A stretch of 64,000 nucleotides of DNA from Diplolepis rosae (Eukaryota; Arthropoda; Insecta; Hymenoptera; Diplolepididae), in assembly GCA_030998225.1 (NCBI GenBank), contig JAPYXD010000701.1, positions 13,252,501-13,316,500 of the forward strand, read 5' to 3'. The notes beneath the pieces were generated by a model. It was not told the origin of the DNA. It saw only the letters and a list, made by a program, of their open reading frames with translations, and searched no databases. This document shows, in pieces, positions 1-11,096 of the stretch (position 1 is its first letter; the number at the start of each line of letters is the position of its first letter). Both the position numbers and the translations under genes were made by a program.

Positions 1-93
1 CACTTAATAAGTTCGTAGGATGACATATCGATGGTACCACTATTGATAAATCCATATGATTTTTAGGAAGTAGCAACCTTCAAACGGTACGTG

Positions 94-497
94 CATGGAG
101 AATAGACATAAGGAGACCAATCTCTTATGCGTGAACTTCACAAAAGTTGAGCAGGTTTTTGTCGAAAGTACATGGAAAAGGTATAAGTACTTCCCGATTG
201 ATGGCACGAATGCAAGCGGCGTAAAAAAATGGCGGCTTCCTTCTGTTCGCTCAAAATATTCTAACAACCGCAAATTAAGGTTAATATTTGTAAATGTTTG
301 TAAACATTCTTATAATAAATATATGTTACCATGACAACCTGCATGCATGCAAAGGTACACGAAGAGTTCTTTTTTTTACGCTACTTGCAAGAGTACCATC
401 TCTTGGGGAGTTCCCGTACTCAATCACTGTACTTCCGACAAAAAAAATGCTTATATTCAGTTACATTAGTTTGGTCTCCTTATGTCTATTCTCCATG
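94..497. mobile_element. P-element-like MITE, 404 bp, 8-bp target duplication
   Basis: The ends are inverted copies starting CATGGAGAATAGACATAAGG. The inverted similarity continues inward, imperfectly, for over 100 bp per side. The element is flanked by perfect 8-bp direct repeats GGTACGTG at 86-93 and 498-505, inside the 5' leader of mariner 1. Drosophila P elements have 31-bp terminal repeats that start CATG and carry ACATAAGG at positions 13-20, and they duplicate 8 bp. Both marks are matched here. No transposase is present, so this is a non-autonomous copy. A hAT MITE would also give 8 bp, but the terminal sequence favours P. Confidence 0.75.
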
Positions 498-1602
498 GGT
501 ACGTGTCATAGTTTCATGACAATCTGACCTTTAGTTCACAAGTTACAGTGGTTTTAGTGACGCCACTTTTTTAATTTTCAAAACAATGGAAAAATCTGAA
601 TTTCATGTGTTGATAAAGCATTGCATTTTAATGGAAAAAAATACCGTTCAAGCAAAGCAATGGCTTAATAAGTTTTACCCAGACTCTGACCCATCGAGAC
701 AAATGGTAGAGAAGTGGTTTGCTGATTTTAAACGCAGCCCTACAAACGCCGATGATGCTAGACGTTCTGGTCACCCGAATTCGGCAGTTGTTCCGGAAAG
801 TATAAAAAACGTCCACTAAATGGTTTTGGCCGATCGTAAATTGAAGTTGCGTGAGATAGCTAACACCTTATGATATCAGAAGGCAATGTATTCACCATTT
901 TGCATGAATATTTGAGCATGAGAAAGCTCTGTTCGAAATGGGTACCACGTTTGCTCACAGTTGATCAAAAACAACAACGTGTCGACGAATCAGAGCGCTG
1001 TTTGGAGCTGTTTCATCGCAACAAAAAAGATTATTTCATGGTGTATGTGACAAAGGATGAAACATGGATCCATCATTACACTCCAGAGTCAAATCGACAA
1101 TCAGCTGAGAGGACAGCAGAGGATGCAAACGGTTCAAAGCGACCAAAAACGCAAATATCAGCTGGTAAGGTTTTGGCCTCCGTATTTTGGGGTGCGCATG
1201 GTATTTTATTCATCGATTACCTTGAGAAAGGAAGAACCATTAATAGCGAATATTATACGGCGTTATTGGTGCGTTTGAAGAAAGAAATTGCGAAAAAACG
1301 ACCCCCAATGAAAAAGAAATAAGTGCTCTTTCGATAAAACAATGCTCCGTGTCACAAGTCAATCGCAGCAATGGCAAAATGACACAAATTGCACTTTAAA
1401 TTGCTTCCCCATCCACCGTATTCTCTGAATCTGGTTCCCAGCGACTACTACTTGTTTGCAGACCTAAAAAGAATGCTTCAGGGAAAGAGATTTGGCTCCA
1501 ATGAAGAAGTGATTGCCAAAACTGAAGCGCATTTTGAAGCTAAAGATGAATCGTTCTAGAAAGAAGGCATCGGAATGTTAGAGAAGCGTTGAAATGAATG
1601 TA

Positions 1603-2528
1603 CATTCTCTCAAGAAGCACCGGGAATTGATCATTCAAAAAGCCCGCTTAAAGAGATTGTCAAAAACCTTTTTGACGCTAAGTTGGCACCTTTGTCCTCT
1701 ATACTGACGTGGAGTTCGAGTGCGATCTGTCATTTAGTTTCTTCACAGTGCTCGATGTTGTCATTTTGTCTCAAGTGTGTTTCGCGATTTTTCCAATGGA
1801 TAAGAATATCGAAAAAAGAATTTGTCTCAAATTTTGCATTGCAAATAGAATTTCGTGTGCGAAATCACTGAAAATGTTACAGAAGACTTACGGTGAATCG
1901 ACTTTATCAAAAACACATGCATATGAGTGGTACAGTGCATTCGAAAGCGGTCGAGATGTGGTGGAAAATTTTCCTCGCTCTGCTCGGCCATCAACGTCTT
2001 CAACTGAAGTTAACATCGCTAAAGTGAAGGAAATGGTGACTGAAAATCGTCATTTAAGTTTAAAAGAGATAGACGCTGAACTTTTTGTGTCTCACGAATC
2101 AATTCTTACCATTTAAAACGATTGTTTGGGCATGAAACGTGTTGTTGCTTGACTAGTTCCAAAAGACCATCTCACAAGGCTATAATTGTAAACGAATTTC
2201 TGGCTAAAAACTCAATGAATATCATCGAAAAACCACCGTATTCACCTGATATGGCTACGGCCGACTTCTTTCTCTTTCCAAAACTCAAATTACCACTTTA
2301 AGGCACCCATTTTCAATCAATAGAAGACATAAAAGAGAATTTGCGACGAGAACTGAAGTCGATTCCGGAAAATGCCTTTAAAAACTGTTTTGATGATTGG
2401 ATTATTCTTTGGCATATAAGTGTATTATTTCGGGAGGGGCCTACTTTGAAAACGATAAAATAAATTTTGATGAATAATAAATAGTTTGTTTTTTATTGAC
2501 CAATTCCCGGTACTTTTTTGACAGAATG
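1603..2528 (+). mobile_element. Mariner element 2, inserted in mariner 1, internally deleted
   Basis: Inverted ends (CATTCT-TCAA-AA-ACCGGGAATTG) lie at 1603-1630 and 2500-2528. TA duplications are at 1601-1602 and 2529-2530. Removing the element restores the codon of the host mariner 1 (TGTATC, within the C-terminal CIALEGD), which directly proves the insertion. Its length of 926 bp against about 1.3 kb indicates an internal deletion. Confidence 0.88.
1795..2477 (+). pseudogene. Mariner transposase 2, lacking the central catalytic region
   Basis: The N-terminal part reads MDKNIEKRICLKFCIANRIS with a mariner helix-turn-helix (TLSKTHAYEWYSAFESGRD), then NIAKVKEMVTENRHLSLKEI, then the linker LGMKRVVA-stop-LVPKD. 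Around 2170-2185 the frame jumps directly to IVNEFLAKNSMNI and PPYSPDMATADFFLFPKLK, so the block carrying the first two catalytic aspartates is gone. The C-terminal SIEDIKENLRRELKSIPE and CFDDWI are recognisable, with a stop and a late frameshift. This is a different subfamily from mariner 1. Confidence 0.83.
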
Positions 2529-2628
2529 TATCGCTCTTGAAGGAGACTAAGTTGATGAATGAAGTCGAATTTTGCCTAAAAGATGTTGTTTTATTAGTCA
2601 TCCTACGAACTTATTGAGTGACGTGTTA

Positions 2629-3863
2629 CTTTCTGTAACACCTTGAGTTTGTTGAAAGGCTTCAATGTCTTCGAAAATTTTTAAAATTTCGTATTGGGTG
2701 ATATGTTGCACAATATACTTACACACAACTCCAACCAGAACTTGTCGTAAAAGGGCGTAATCCATTTTGGAATCTAGGCTGATAAATTTAACTAAGCGCG
2801 ACAAGATTAATGAAGGTGTTTATATCGTTGGAGCTTCCTCTAATCATCACCTGATCATGTCAACACTTCCATAGTTCAATCTGAAAATTGACGTCTTGTA
2901 TTATGCAAACTATTCTGATAATTCGTTATAGATATGATGCAGTCTATTTCATGAGATTCACAAATGTTCTTCTCGGCGTGTCACTATTTTCAGCAGTTGT
3001 TTGAATTTTAGAATTGATTATGCAAATGAATAAACTTGTTCATGAAACGTTGTAATGACCAATGTTATTCATGAAGTGTTGAAATGATGGTTATTTATAA
3101 AATATCAAAGATCTTCTTAGTTTCGTAGTTTGTAAAGTGATGTGTCAGTGCTTTGCGAACGTTGATGGTCAATAAATGCATAAAAGCTAATGTCAAGATT
3201 AACTCTAAGGTCTTTTTGCATAAGACGATAAGAGATCATGCTTTATCTTTAAACGAGTCAATCAAACCTATCATTCTTGCACTTCTAACAGTGAACTTAT
3301 CACACGACTATGATAAAAATTATGCAATGAGCCTTGACTATAACCTCATGTGCGTGAACTATCTTAGATCTTATAACCTCTTTACATACTTATTCTGTTA
3401 AATAATTCCCTCTACCAGACAAATGTTACATCATATATATATATTGAATAATTATAAATAATATTGTATATTGAGTATATTTAATGTAATCTATACGTAA
3501 TCTAAGAATTAAATCGGAGAAAATTAGAGCTATTCCTAAACAATCCGACAAAATTTTTAAACCTTATTTGATGCGAAACAGTTAATAATTAATCCGTTTC
3601 AATTAGAATAAATCCGAACTAAGTTTTCAATTTGAATAATTCAGTTCTTGGATTCATTCGAATTAAGATCTCTATGTGAATCGGATCGAGTTAGATTGGT
3701 TCTCAAGACATCCAGAGATTTAAAACGTTTTTAGGATTAGTTTGGAAATAGATTTCAGAATGGCTCGGATTGAATTATTTTCCAAAACTTTCGCCAGGGT
3801 AGTGTTTGTACAATATTTAACATTACGGATGTAAGATATCAGCTAAATATTTTAAATGTAGAC
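2629..3863. other. No gene recognised
   Basis: AT-rich, apparently unique sequence. An open frame of 82 codons at 3153-3401 (plus) has no recognisable motif, AT-driven composition and no partner exons. I treat it as chance. Confidence 0.4.
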
Positions 3864-4636
3864 TAGGGTGGGTCGTAAATAAATACTTCCGGAATTCGAA
3901 ATTGCTAGAACGCGGAAAAGTAGCGTATTGGTATCCTAAAGAAGTATGATTAATTTGGAATCGATCGACATGCAACTTGATTACCCTCGCTCGAAAAAAG
4001 GATTTTAAAAATTTCTTATTTGCAGAGATTTTTAATTTTTTTGAGTTTCAATTTTTTTACATACTTAGAGATCAAAAAAGTGTTTTCAATTTTTTGTGGA
4101 TTTCAATCAATTATTTTCTAAAGGATAATTTCTATTCAATTCACTCCTATTTTCGAAAAAAAATTTAACACGTTTGTAAGCAGAAAAAGAATTTTCTGGG
4201 GTACTTAAAAACTTTCCAGTGACATAAATGCACTAGGAAAATTAAACCACAAGTTATAAAGATAATTTAATTAGATACCAAAATAAAAATTTTTTAAATT
4301 CGCTGTATTACCAATTTTAATTCCTGGGTCTTGGCGATTTTTTCCCTGTGCATTTCTGTCACTGGGAGGTTTTCAAGTGCCTCAAAGAATTATTTTCCCA
4401 TTTACAAAAATGTTAAAATTTTCTTCCAAAAACAGGGGTGAGTTAAATAGAAATTATCTCTCAGAAAAGCAATGATTGAAATCCGCAAAAAATTGAAGAA
4501 ACTTTTTGACCTCCAGGTATGTGACAAATATTGAATCTCAAGAAAATTCAAAAACTCTCCAAACAAGAATTTTTTACTACTTTTCAGCATTGTAGCGATT
4601 TGGAATTTTAGAAGTATTTAATTTCGACCCACCCTA
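3864..4636. mobile_element. Fold-back MITE with TA ends (GGGTGGGTCG family)
   Basis: The two halves are inverted copies for about 360 bp. The outermost sequence GGGTGGGTCG is mirrored as CGACCCACCC, and TA flanks both sides (3864-3865, 4635-4636). The spacer is near 4230-4340. The TA target points to the Tc1/mariner superfamily. Open frames on the two strands are arms of the palindrome, not genes. Confidence 0.8.
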
Positions 4637-5786
4637 ATGTACATCGTAGACAGTTTTTTTTCTAATTCCACGATAAATGCAATCGAAGTTAATTTCTGAA
4701 TCGTTCAATATGATTTTACAATACATGTAATATGTAGCGAATCTTAGAGTTTTTAATGATTCCTTAATTAATAATGATTTTTGTTACAAAAAATTTATTT
4801 GTAAAATGGTTTTTCATCATTATATCATTTAATTCGCTTCAATATAATTTCATAAGTTTATATAAACTATATTTAAATGAAAATCTTTTAGAGAATTGCA
4901 ATACATGTATTGTATAATTATAATAAATGTATTGTAATTTCACTTTACATTAGCGTAAATCCAATTCAGCATTACATTCGTATTGTATAAATTTGATAAA
5001 ATCCCAAAAATATTAAACACTCTACAGAATGTATATACGTGAAAAATAATTTTATCTTCAATGTAAGAGTGAGATAATCACATTTTTCAATGATCATATT
5101 AGTAACTCATTTTTCACTTCATCTGTCATAATTATCGTCAAGGATATTATTACCAGATAAAATGACGTCTTTTCAATATTCTTATCTTTATAAACAGGAA
5201 GATTAATTTAATTCATGCAATTCTGCATAAGAGAAAAAAATGTTAGTCTCATTGAAACTTCTTACAAATATTTTATAAAACAAAGAGGCTTTATAACATT
5301 TCTTAAATTTTTTGTGCAGAAATTAAATTGAAACGACACAATAAAGTTTAGAGGAACTTTAAGGTGGATAATAAATTTCGGTGGTTGGTGTATGACAGAA
5401 TTCTGCAAATGTTCATGGGTATAAGAAGAGAAATGTAGACTTTTAGCCCCTAGTCGGAGAGTAATTAATTATGTTTATCCGTAACTGCGTTACCAGTTGA
5501 CAAGAACGTCCGAGCAGGTGAAGCAGACTAGGTACTAGTTAGATTTCCGCTTACATATCTCCTTGTTCGTGAGCAGGTACATAACAGGGACGCCTATCTG
5601 TACGCATGGTTAGTGTACGAATCTACTTGAACTCATGAAATGACATACTGCACCAGTCCCAAAGCAATAGTTATAGGTACATGAGTATTTCTAATCCTCA
5701 GAATAATGAAAATTCTATATTCGTTAAATTTTATAATAATACAATTATCAACTAGGTAGTAAATTAATTCTGAACAGTAGAAACTC
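4637..5786. other. No gene recognised
   Basis: AT-rich to about 5330. A less AT-biased stretch at 5370-5690 shows no open frame or motif I recognise on either strand. Confidence 0.4.
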
Positions 5787-6717
5787 TACACGGAGAAAAA
5801 TACTTCAGGAAACATTACTCAACTTTTGAGCAAACTTGGGAAATATGGACAAAAGGTAGTTCATCCACGAAAATTAGACCTCAGGCAAAAATAAATAATT
5901 TTGCTTTCAAGAATAGCATTATTATTATTAAAGAGCTAATTTGAAAGAGAAAAGATTATTTGACATGAAAAAAATTTGAAATACGGAAAAATAATTTTAT
6001 TAATAAATTTTATTTTTGCCCCAACTGTTTTTCTTATCCCATCTTACCTAATTTTAAAAAATTATGCGATTTTAATAAATTACAAATCACTTTTTCAAGA
6101 AAAGGATTCCCTACAACTTGACCATTTCCAACTTTCGAAAATGAATAAATTGTTATCAAATTCAGCAATTTGTTTATGAAATTTTCGTTTTGGAAAATGT
6201 TTTTTTAATGGCTTCAGACATTAAAGAATTTATTATTAAAAATCAGAAACGGTGAAGTTGTGGGAAATCTTTTCTCTGAAAAAATGATTCACGATTTATT
6301 AGAATCGCATAATTTTTTAAAATTTGGTAAGAAGCGATGAAGGAAGAAGTTCGGCAAAATAAAATTTGTTAAATACATTATTTTTCTGCTTTTAAAATTT
6401 TTTTCATGGAGAATAATCTTTTTTGTTTCAAATTAGCACTTCAATAATAATATTGCTATTCTTGAAAGCAAGATTATCTATTTTTGCCTGAGATCTAATT
6501 TTCGTGGATGAATTACCTTAATATTATTGTAATTATTAGTGACGTATATTCTGAAACTTTACTCTACATTTTAAAGTTTACTGAACTGTGATGCATTCTT
6601 TAACATTCGGTAAGTCACAAATTATTACAATAATAAAAAATAATTTTCAACTTGTCCATTCGTCCCAAGTTTGCTCAAAAGTTGAGTAAATTTTCTCGAG
6701 CAATTTTTCTTCATATA
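5787..6717. mobile_element. CACGGAG-ended MITE interrupted by MITE-A
   Basis: The left end TACACGGAGAAAAAT then TACTCAACTTTTGAGC is mirrored at 6660-6717, where the terminal bases are eroded. TA borders are consistent with a TA target. The left arm is cut at about 5850 by a MITE-A copy and resumes after 6521. It shares ends with the large element at 50787-52243. Confidence 0.65.
5851..6521. mobile_element. MITE-A copy 1 (GGTAGTT ends, TTAA target)
   Basis: MITE-A is a roughly 670-bp fold-back family in this window. It begins GGTAGTT--ATCCACG then AAAATTAGACCTCAGGC, and ends with the inverse. The two arms are about 330 bp each. The right flank here is TTAA; the left flank is AAAA and appears mutated. 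This copy sits inside a CACGGAG MITE. Confidence 0.8.
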
Positions 6718-6889
6718 GTTATCGACTAGTCTCTACAGTATTTGTTACTATTTAGAGTTTTTTTGAAATAGAATAACTTATTTAACCCTTTCACTCCCGC
6801 CCAATAGTTTTTTTATCGAAATATGAGCTTTATATGTGTTTTAAGGGGATTCGCCATCATCGATATTTTTATTTTTTGAGTTTAGACCT

Positions 6890-7370
6890 TCCATATATTT
6901 TTTTTATATTTAGCACCATTATCTAGAAAGGTTTTGGGGTTTCCGGGTTTTCAACTTTGAATAAATTTGTGTTTTTTAACCAATTGGCATAATTTTGTTT
7001 TTTGGTTCCTTGCAATGTGTAGCAATTTTTTGGATATGGAAAGCACTCTAGCTAAAGGAATAACTACAACATTTTTTTTTGTTCATATTTTGGAACAGTT
7101 TTATTTATTTTTTAATTTTATTTGTAACTTTTTTTCAGTCCTGTTACTTTATTTTCTATACCCAAAAAATTGCTACACATTGTAAGGAATAAAATAAAAC
7201 AGGAATCATGACGATTGGTTAAAAAAAAAAAGTTATTTAATGTCAAAAAGTGTCAAAACAATGCCCAAAAACTTCAAAATTTTTAGTTTAAAAATATATG
7301 AATGTGTTGGAATTTTTGAAAACCCACAAAACCTTTCTAAATAAAGGTACTAAACATAAATGAAAATTAT
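6890..7370. repeat. Fold-back repeat
   Basis: The left arm (TCTAGAAAGGTTTTGGGG near 6912, CAATGTGTAGCAATTTTTTG near 7012) is mirrored by the right arm (CAAAAAATTGCTACACATTG near 7165, AAACCTTTCTAAAT near 7333). No protein is encoded. The 72-codon frame at 6967-7185 runs through the palindrome and is not a gene. Confidence 0.6.
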
Positions 7371-7599
7371 ATTAAGTAAATTTGTATATCTTCTTGAGAT
7401 GAACAATTTTGTCTCCAACATTTTCTCGTATCCTATGTACTTGTACGTATTTAAGAAACCAAAAGTTTTTATCTTTAATAACATTTTTCATGATTAAACA
7501 AAATATATAACTCCTATGGAAAAGTGATCATCAGCAAATTTGTAGATCTCTTTGAAATGAAAATTTGTATTTCTCTCGCAATCTACAGTTGTGTTTATA

Positions 7600-8100
7600 T
7601 GTTTCCATCTATATCTTTTTATCTATATTTATTTGTCTATCATTTGTCAAATCACTTCTATCATTTTTCAAACTATTTTAATTATTCCCCATCTCTTTTT
7701 AAATGTACTATTGGATCTATCCTTTTCAATACCTATCTTTCTATCCGATCAGTACTTTTTTATCTCTCTTACAATCTAATACTGCGTCTATCTCTGTCAA
7801 TCGCTAGCTTTCTATTGATTGGAGTGGAAGGACCAAGGATATATTTGGATAAAAAAATAAGTATTTTAGAAGCGCACAAAAAATTGACCCAAGGATTCGA
7901 AAAGATAGATACCATAAGAGTAGATGGATAGGATCAGGGATAGGCAAAAATGGTTATGATTTATAAAATCATAGATAGGAAAAGATAGCTTCTGAGGGAT
8001 ACAGAGTATAAACAAATGGATAGAAAAATATAGCGACTCAGGAATTCAAAGTATGTACTTGACAGTGATAGAAAATATCTATCCTTTTCTATCCAAAAAT
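7600..8100. repeat. Degenerate CTAT / GATA simple-repeat block
   Basis: From 7600 to 7790 the plus strand is rich in CTATC and TCTAT units. From about 7850 to 8095 it is rich in GATAG and ATAGA units. The two halves are complementary in kind and form a loose fold-back. The open frame 7524-7931 is produced by this repeat. Confidence 0.6.
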
Positions 8101-8225
8101 TTCGATTCATTTTCATGTTTTTACTTTTTGCAGGGCAAAGTTTGACTTTTAAAATAATTCAATTTGACATTTATTACACATGTGAATTGAATTAAATTGA
8201 TAATTTACTTAATTTTGATGTCCGT

Positions 8226-9406
8226 AAGGTAAAAGCACCAATAGCCGGACGTCTAAGGAAATGTCATTCAATTTTTTGTATTAATCGTTCTAAATGTGAT
8301 GCGGAATCAAGAATTGCCCCGATTATTTTGATGTTTGTGTCCTTCCTACTATAACAAAAAGTCCAGAGTTGTGTTAAATCTGAATAATCCATTTTAATAA
8401 TTCTCTTCATTAAATAATGCTCTGGAGCCAATTGCCGGACGGGAAAAGTGAATTGATCCAATAGCCGGACAGCGCTGCACCAATACTCGGACAAGATATG
8501 GATTTGATATTTTTTAAGCATAATAAACAGTGGGAAACATTAACAGAAACATTTTTTAGGTCTACGCTTATAAAAAAAAAATATTGAAAAGATTTTACAA
8601 ATAGAATTCTTAATGAACTTCATTCTTTTGAGGTCTATTGAATAAGTTTAATTTATTTTGCCAATTTTTTTCTATGAACTTTGCTTTACATTTACATAAT
8701 AAAATATTTATTTAACACTTCTGCTTCTTCATTTTTTGCTGGTTTTTTGTTTTATTCTTCTTTCTTTCTTTTCAAAGATTTTTTCTTTTGATCCTGCTTT
8801 TGATTTTCCTTTAACGTGGCTTCTCTTTTTCCTTGCTGTTCCTGTTTTTTTCTTTAATGCAGCTTCTTTTTTCTCTTTCTGTTCTTGTTTTTTTTAGTGT
8901 AGCTTCTTTCTTCTCTGTCTCTTCCTGTTTCTTCCTCAAAAAGCAGTGCAATGTAACGCCGGACACGCGTTCGGTTATTAGGCAAAACGAATATTCATTG
9001 ACCTAATAACCGGATTTAAAATATTTAATTAAAGGAAAATGTTTTTTAATTTTGAAAAATATTATGGTTTATATAAAGCGTTTGAATTTAGTGTAACACG
9101 TATTTAAATGACAAATGAAGGTAAATGTAAATGTTATTTGCTTAACAAAGACAACGCGTCAGTTAGTTTATAGAGCAGATTTCGCTACATTTCGACCAGC
9201 CTTGTCCTTCAGTAGAGAAATTTTTTTTTCTTGGCGAAGTTTTAATTTCTAATTCAACAAATTTTTCACTTAAGAAAGTGTACGTTTCGAGGTTTGTATA
9301 CGGTACACCAAAATAGCGATAAGTGATTCATAAATCTCTAATTTTGAGAAAAATGCTTTGCTCTGTCCGGCTATTGGGTACTGTCCGGCTATTGGTGCTT
9401 TTACCT
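8226..9406 (-). mobile_element. GGTAAAAGCACC element, copy 1
   Basis: Inverted ends AAGGTAAAAGCACCAATAGC lie at 8226 and, mirrored, at 9406, followed inward by CGGAC. The right end carries an extra GTCCGGCTATTGG motif. The element is collinear, in inverse orientation, with 41365-42552 over its full length of about 1.18 kb. It carries a lysine/glutamate-rich coding remnant (8752-8966, minus). The superfamily is not established; the charged C-terminal tail is compatible with pogo/Tigger-type transposases, as inference only. Confidence 0.75.
8752..8966 (-). pseudogene. Lys/Glu-rich tail of unknown transposase, frameshifted
   Basis: Same stretch as the open frame at 41789-42004 in the second copy, but one base shorter, hence out of frame. 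The encoded sequence is a charged, coiled-coil-like KKKQEQ and KKEAAL repeat following a short hydrophobic LHCF segment. No catalytic motif is present, and the function is unknown. Confidence 0.5.
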
Positions 9407-11096
9407 CACGTGAAATTTTGGTCCGCATGATCTTTGAAATTCATGCAGATATTTCTAACAGTGTAATTATATCCAAGTTAGTATCATACACTAACCATTT
9501 TTCAAGAAGACTTGTATAATACATATCAGAATACGTAATTGCTAATTAGGTACTAATGAATGAACCGGTCATATTAAATGATAGATGAATCTACTCTAAC
9601 ATGGATCATTAGTAAGCGGAATTAGTCGATAATCCTGTGTAATCCTCAACTGCTTGAATTGCAGACTCTCGTAATAAACTTTAAATCAACAAGCGTTTTC
9701 TATATTTACATACACTAAATGATATAGCGGTCGAAAATATTCTAGATATATTTCTACGGATTTGATTCAATACATGAATGAGTCGAAAAAAATTTTTGAT
9801 GGTTTTCTAAAAATTGTGACTGAAAGGGTTAACAATTATTTTCATTGTGACACATTTTTTCATGAAATAACATACAGATTAGTTAAAATTGGAAATGAGA
9901 GTTTCTACTTTCACAATTTTCTACAATTAAAGAAAACAAAAATTTTTCAAGCCGTTTCATCTTCTTAAAAAAGCTTAATTACTGCTAGGGAGTTGTGGTT
10001 AAAATGTAAATAGTTTTTACTTTGAATGGAATCATTACTGTGACTAAATAAATATTCTATAGAAAAAATTTTTATTTCACCAGGGAGAAATGGAAAACAA
10101 AAAATGCCTTTTTTAAGAACAATCATTGTAGATGAAAGATATTTTGCTTTTTCCTCACGTTTATTCTTTGAAAATTGGTAGTTTGAAATTCCAATAAAAT
10201 TATTTGCATTTATTGAATAATTTTTAAAGACTTTACCGTCTTGTATTTTGAAATTAATGTTCTTTTCCGAAAGTAAACCTATTTTCTCTGAAAATTGGCA
10301 AATTTTCTACTAAAATGAATGATAAATTATAGTGCAATAACTTGTAACTTACGGAAATTGTTGTTGTTTGTGTCTTTGTTATTGTATATAAAGCAGAAAA
10401 TTATAGAAGATCGAGAGTGATTAAGAAACCATTGGGAAATCATAATTAATTTCCATTTAAAAAATGTTGCTGCTATTACGCAACACTTATTCTGAAAGAA
10501 GAATGTTCACTTTAGCAGATTAAAAATGTTAAAAATTAATAGTGCTTTTTAAAAGTAAATAGCTGTATTTTTCAATCATGACATTAATTATAAAATGTAA
10601 GGTATTGAAACCTTAAAAAATTATTACTTCTTTATTCAAATCTGGTAATATTTTAGCAGTTAATAAGTTTTTAAAGTATTTTATAAATTAAAACAAAATC
10701 TCAAAAAAAAACTGCTAAAATTTATCTGAAAATGTGTATTAGATCACAGTACTTACATTTTTCAAAGTAGTAACTAATTACATTTCTTTAATGAATCTCC
10801 AGCAATACACGACAAAATTTCTCAATGGGAAAAATTCAATTTACTTATGGCTCTATCGACCAAAGTCATGGGTCAACCAGTTTACATGACAAAAATTATA
10901 TGTCAATCCTACCATATAAGATAAGTTTTTTTGTTTATGAAATATCTTGCTCAAAATTTGGTAAATGTAACAGAAGATAGTCTGGTAACGTTCTAGAAGA
11001 ACGTCTAGTAACTTCGTTTTAGTAAAAATTCTGCAATTTCTTTCATTTTAAAATATAAAACTAAAGTTTTATTGGCTCACGTGATCTGCATGGCCC
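9407..11096. other. No gene recognised
   Basis: AT-rich, probably intergenic or intronic. The 68-codon frame at 9762-9968 has no motif. From about 10840 there is weak similarity to the flanks of the inverted-end element that follows (ATTCAATTTACTTA-GGCTCTATCG). Confidence 0.4.

Larger units (their letters stand above)
586..2562 (+). pseudogene. Mariner transposase (irritans/Himar-like), split and broken
   Basis: The reading frame starts MEKSEFHVLIKHC and shows the mariner helix-turn-helix half (WLNKFYPDSDPSRQMVEKW), the WVPR-L linker, VTKDETWIHHYTPESNRQS (first catalytic Asp in DETW), SAGKVLASVFWGAHG and FIDYLEKGRTINSEYY. These match the irritans subfamily that includes Himar1. Frameshifts lie near 820-870, and a stop follows MKKK at 1319. 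The remainder (PHPPYSLNLVPSDY type, then DLKRML) survives only in pieces. The last codons are interrupted at 1601 by mariner 2 and resume after 2530 as IALEGD-stop-VDE-stop. It cannot make active protein. Confidence 0.85.
1..2628 (+). mobile_element. Mariner element 1 (irritans-like), degenerate and nested
   Basis: Terminal inverted repeats are visible: bases 1-24 and the complement of 2597-2620 differ at one position (CACTTAATAAGTTCG against CACTCAATAAGTTCG). The right end is followed by TA at 2627-2628, so the repeat is about 30 bp and the left tip lies just outside the window. The body encodes a broken mariner transposase (586-2562). The element is 2.6 kb rather than the usual 1.3 kb because it contains a 404-bp MITE (94-497) and a second mariner (1603-2528). 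Confidence 0.88.

Noticed and set aside
95..527. Several open frames of 60-79 codons on both strands
   Set aside because: They are the arms of the P-like MITE palindrome.
7524..7931. 135-codon plus-strand frame
   Set aside because: It is the CTAT-type simple repeat read as Ser/Tyr/Leu; not a gene.
8264..8521. 85-codon minus-strand frame
   Set aside because: Spans the terminal repeat and subterminal part of the GGTAAAAGCACC element; the other copy does not keep it open.
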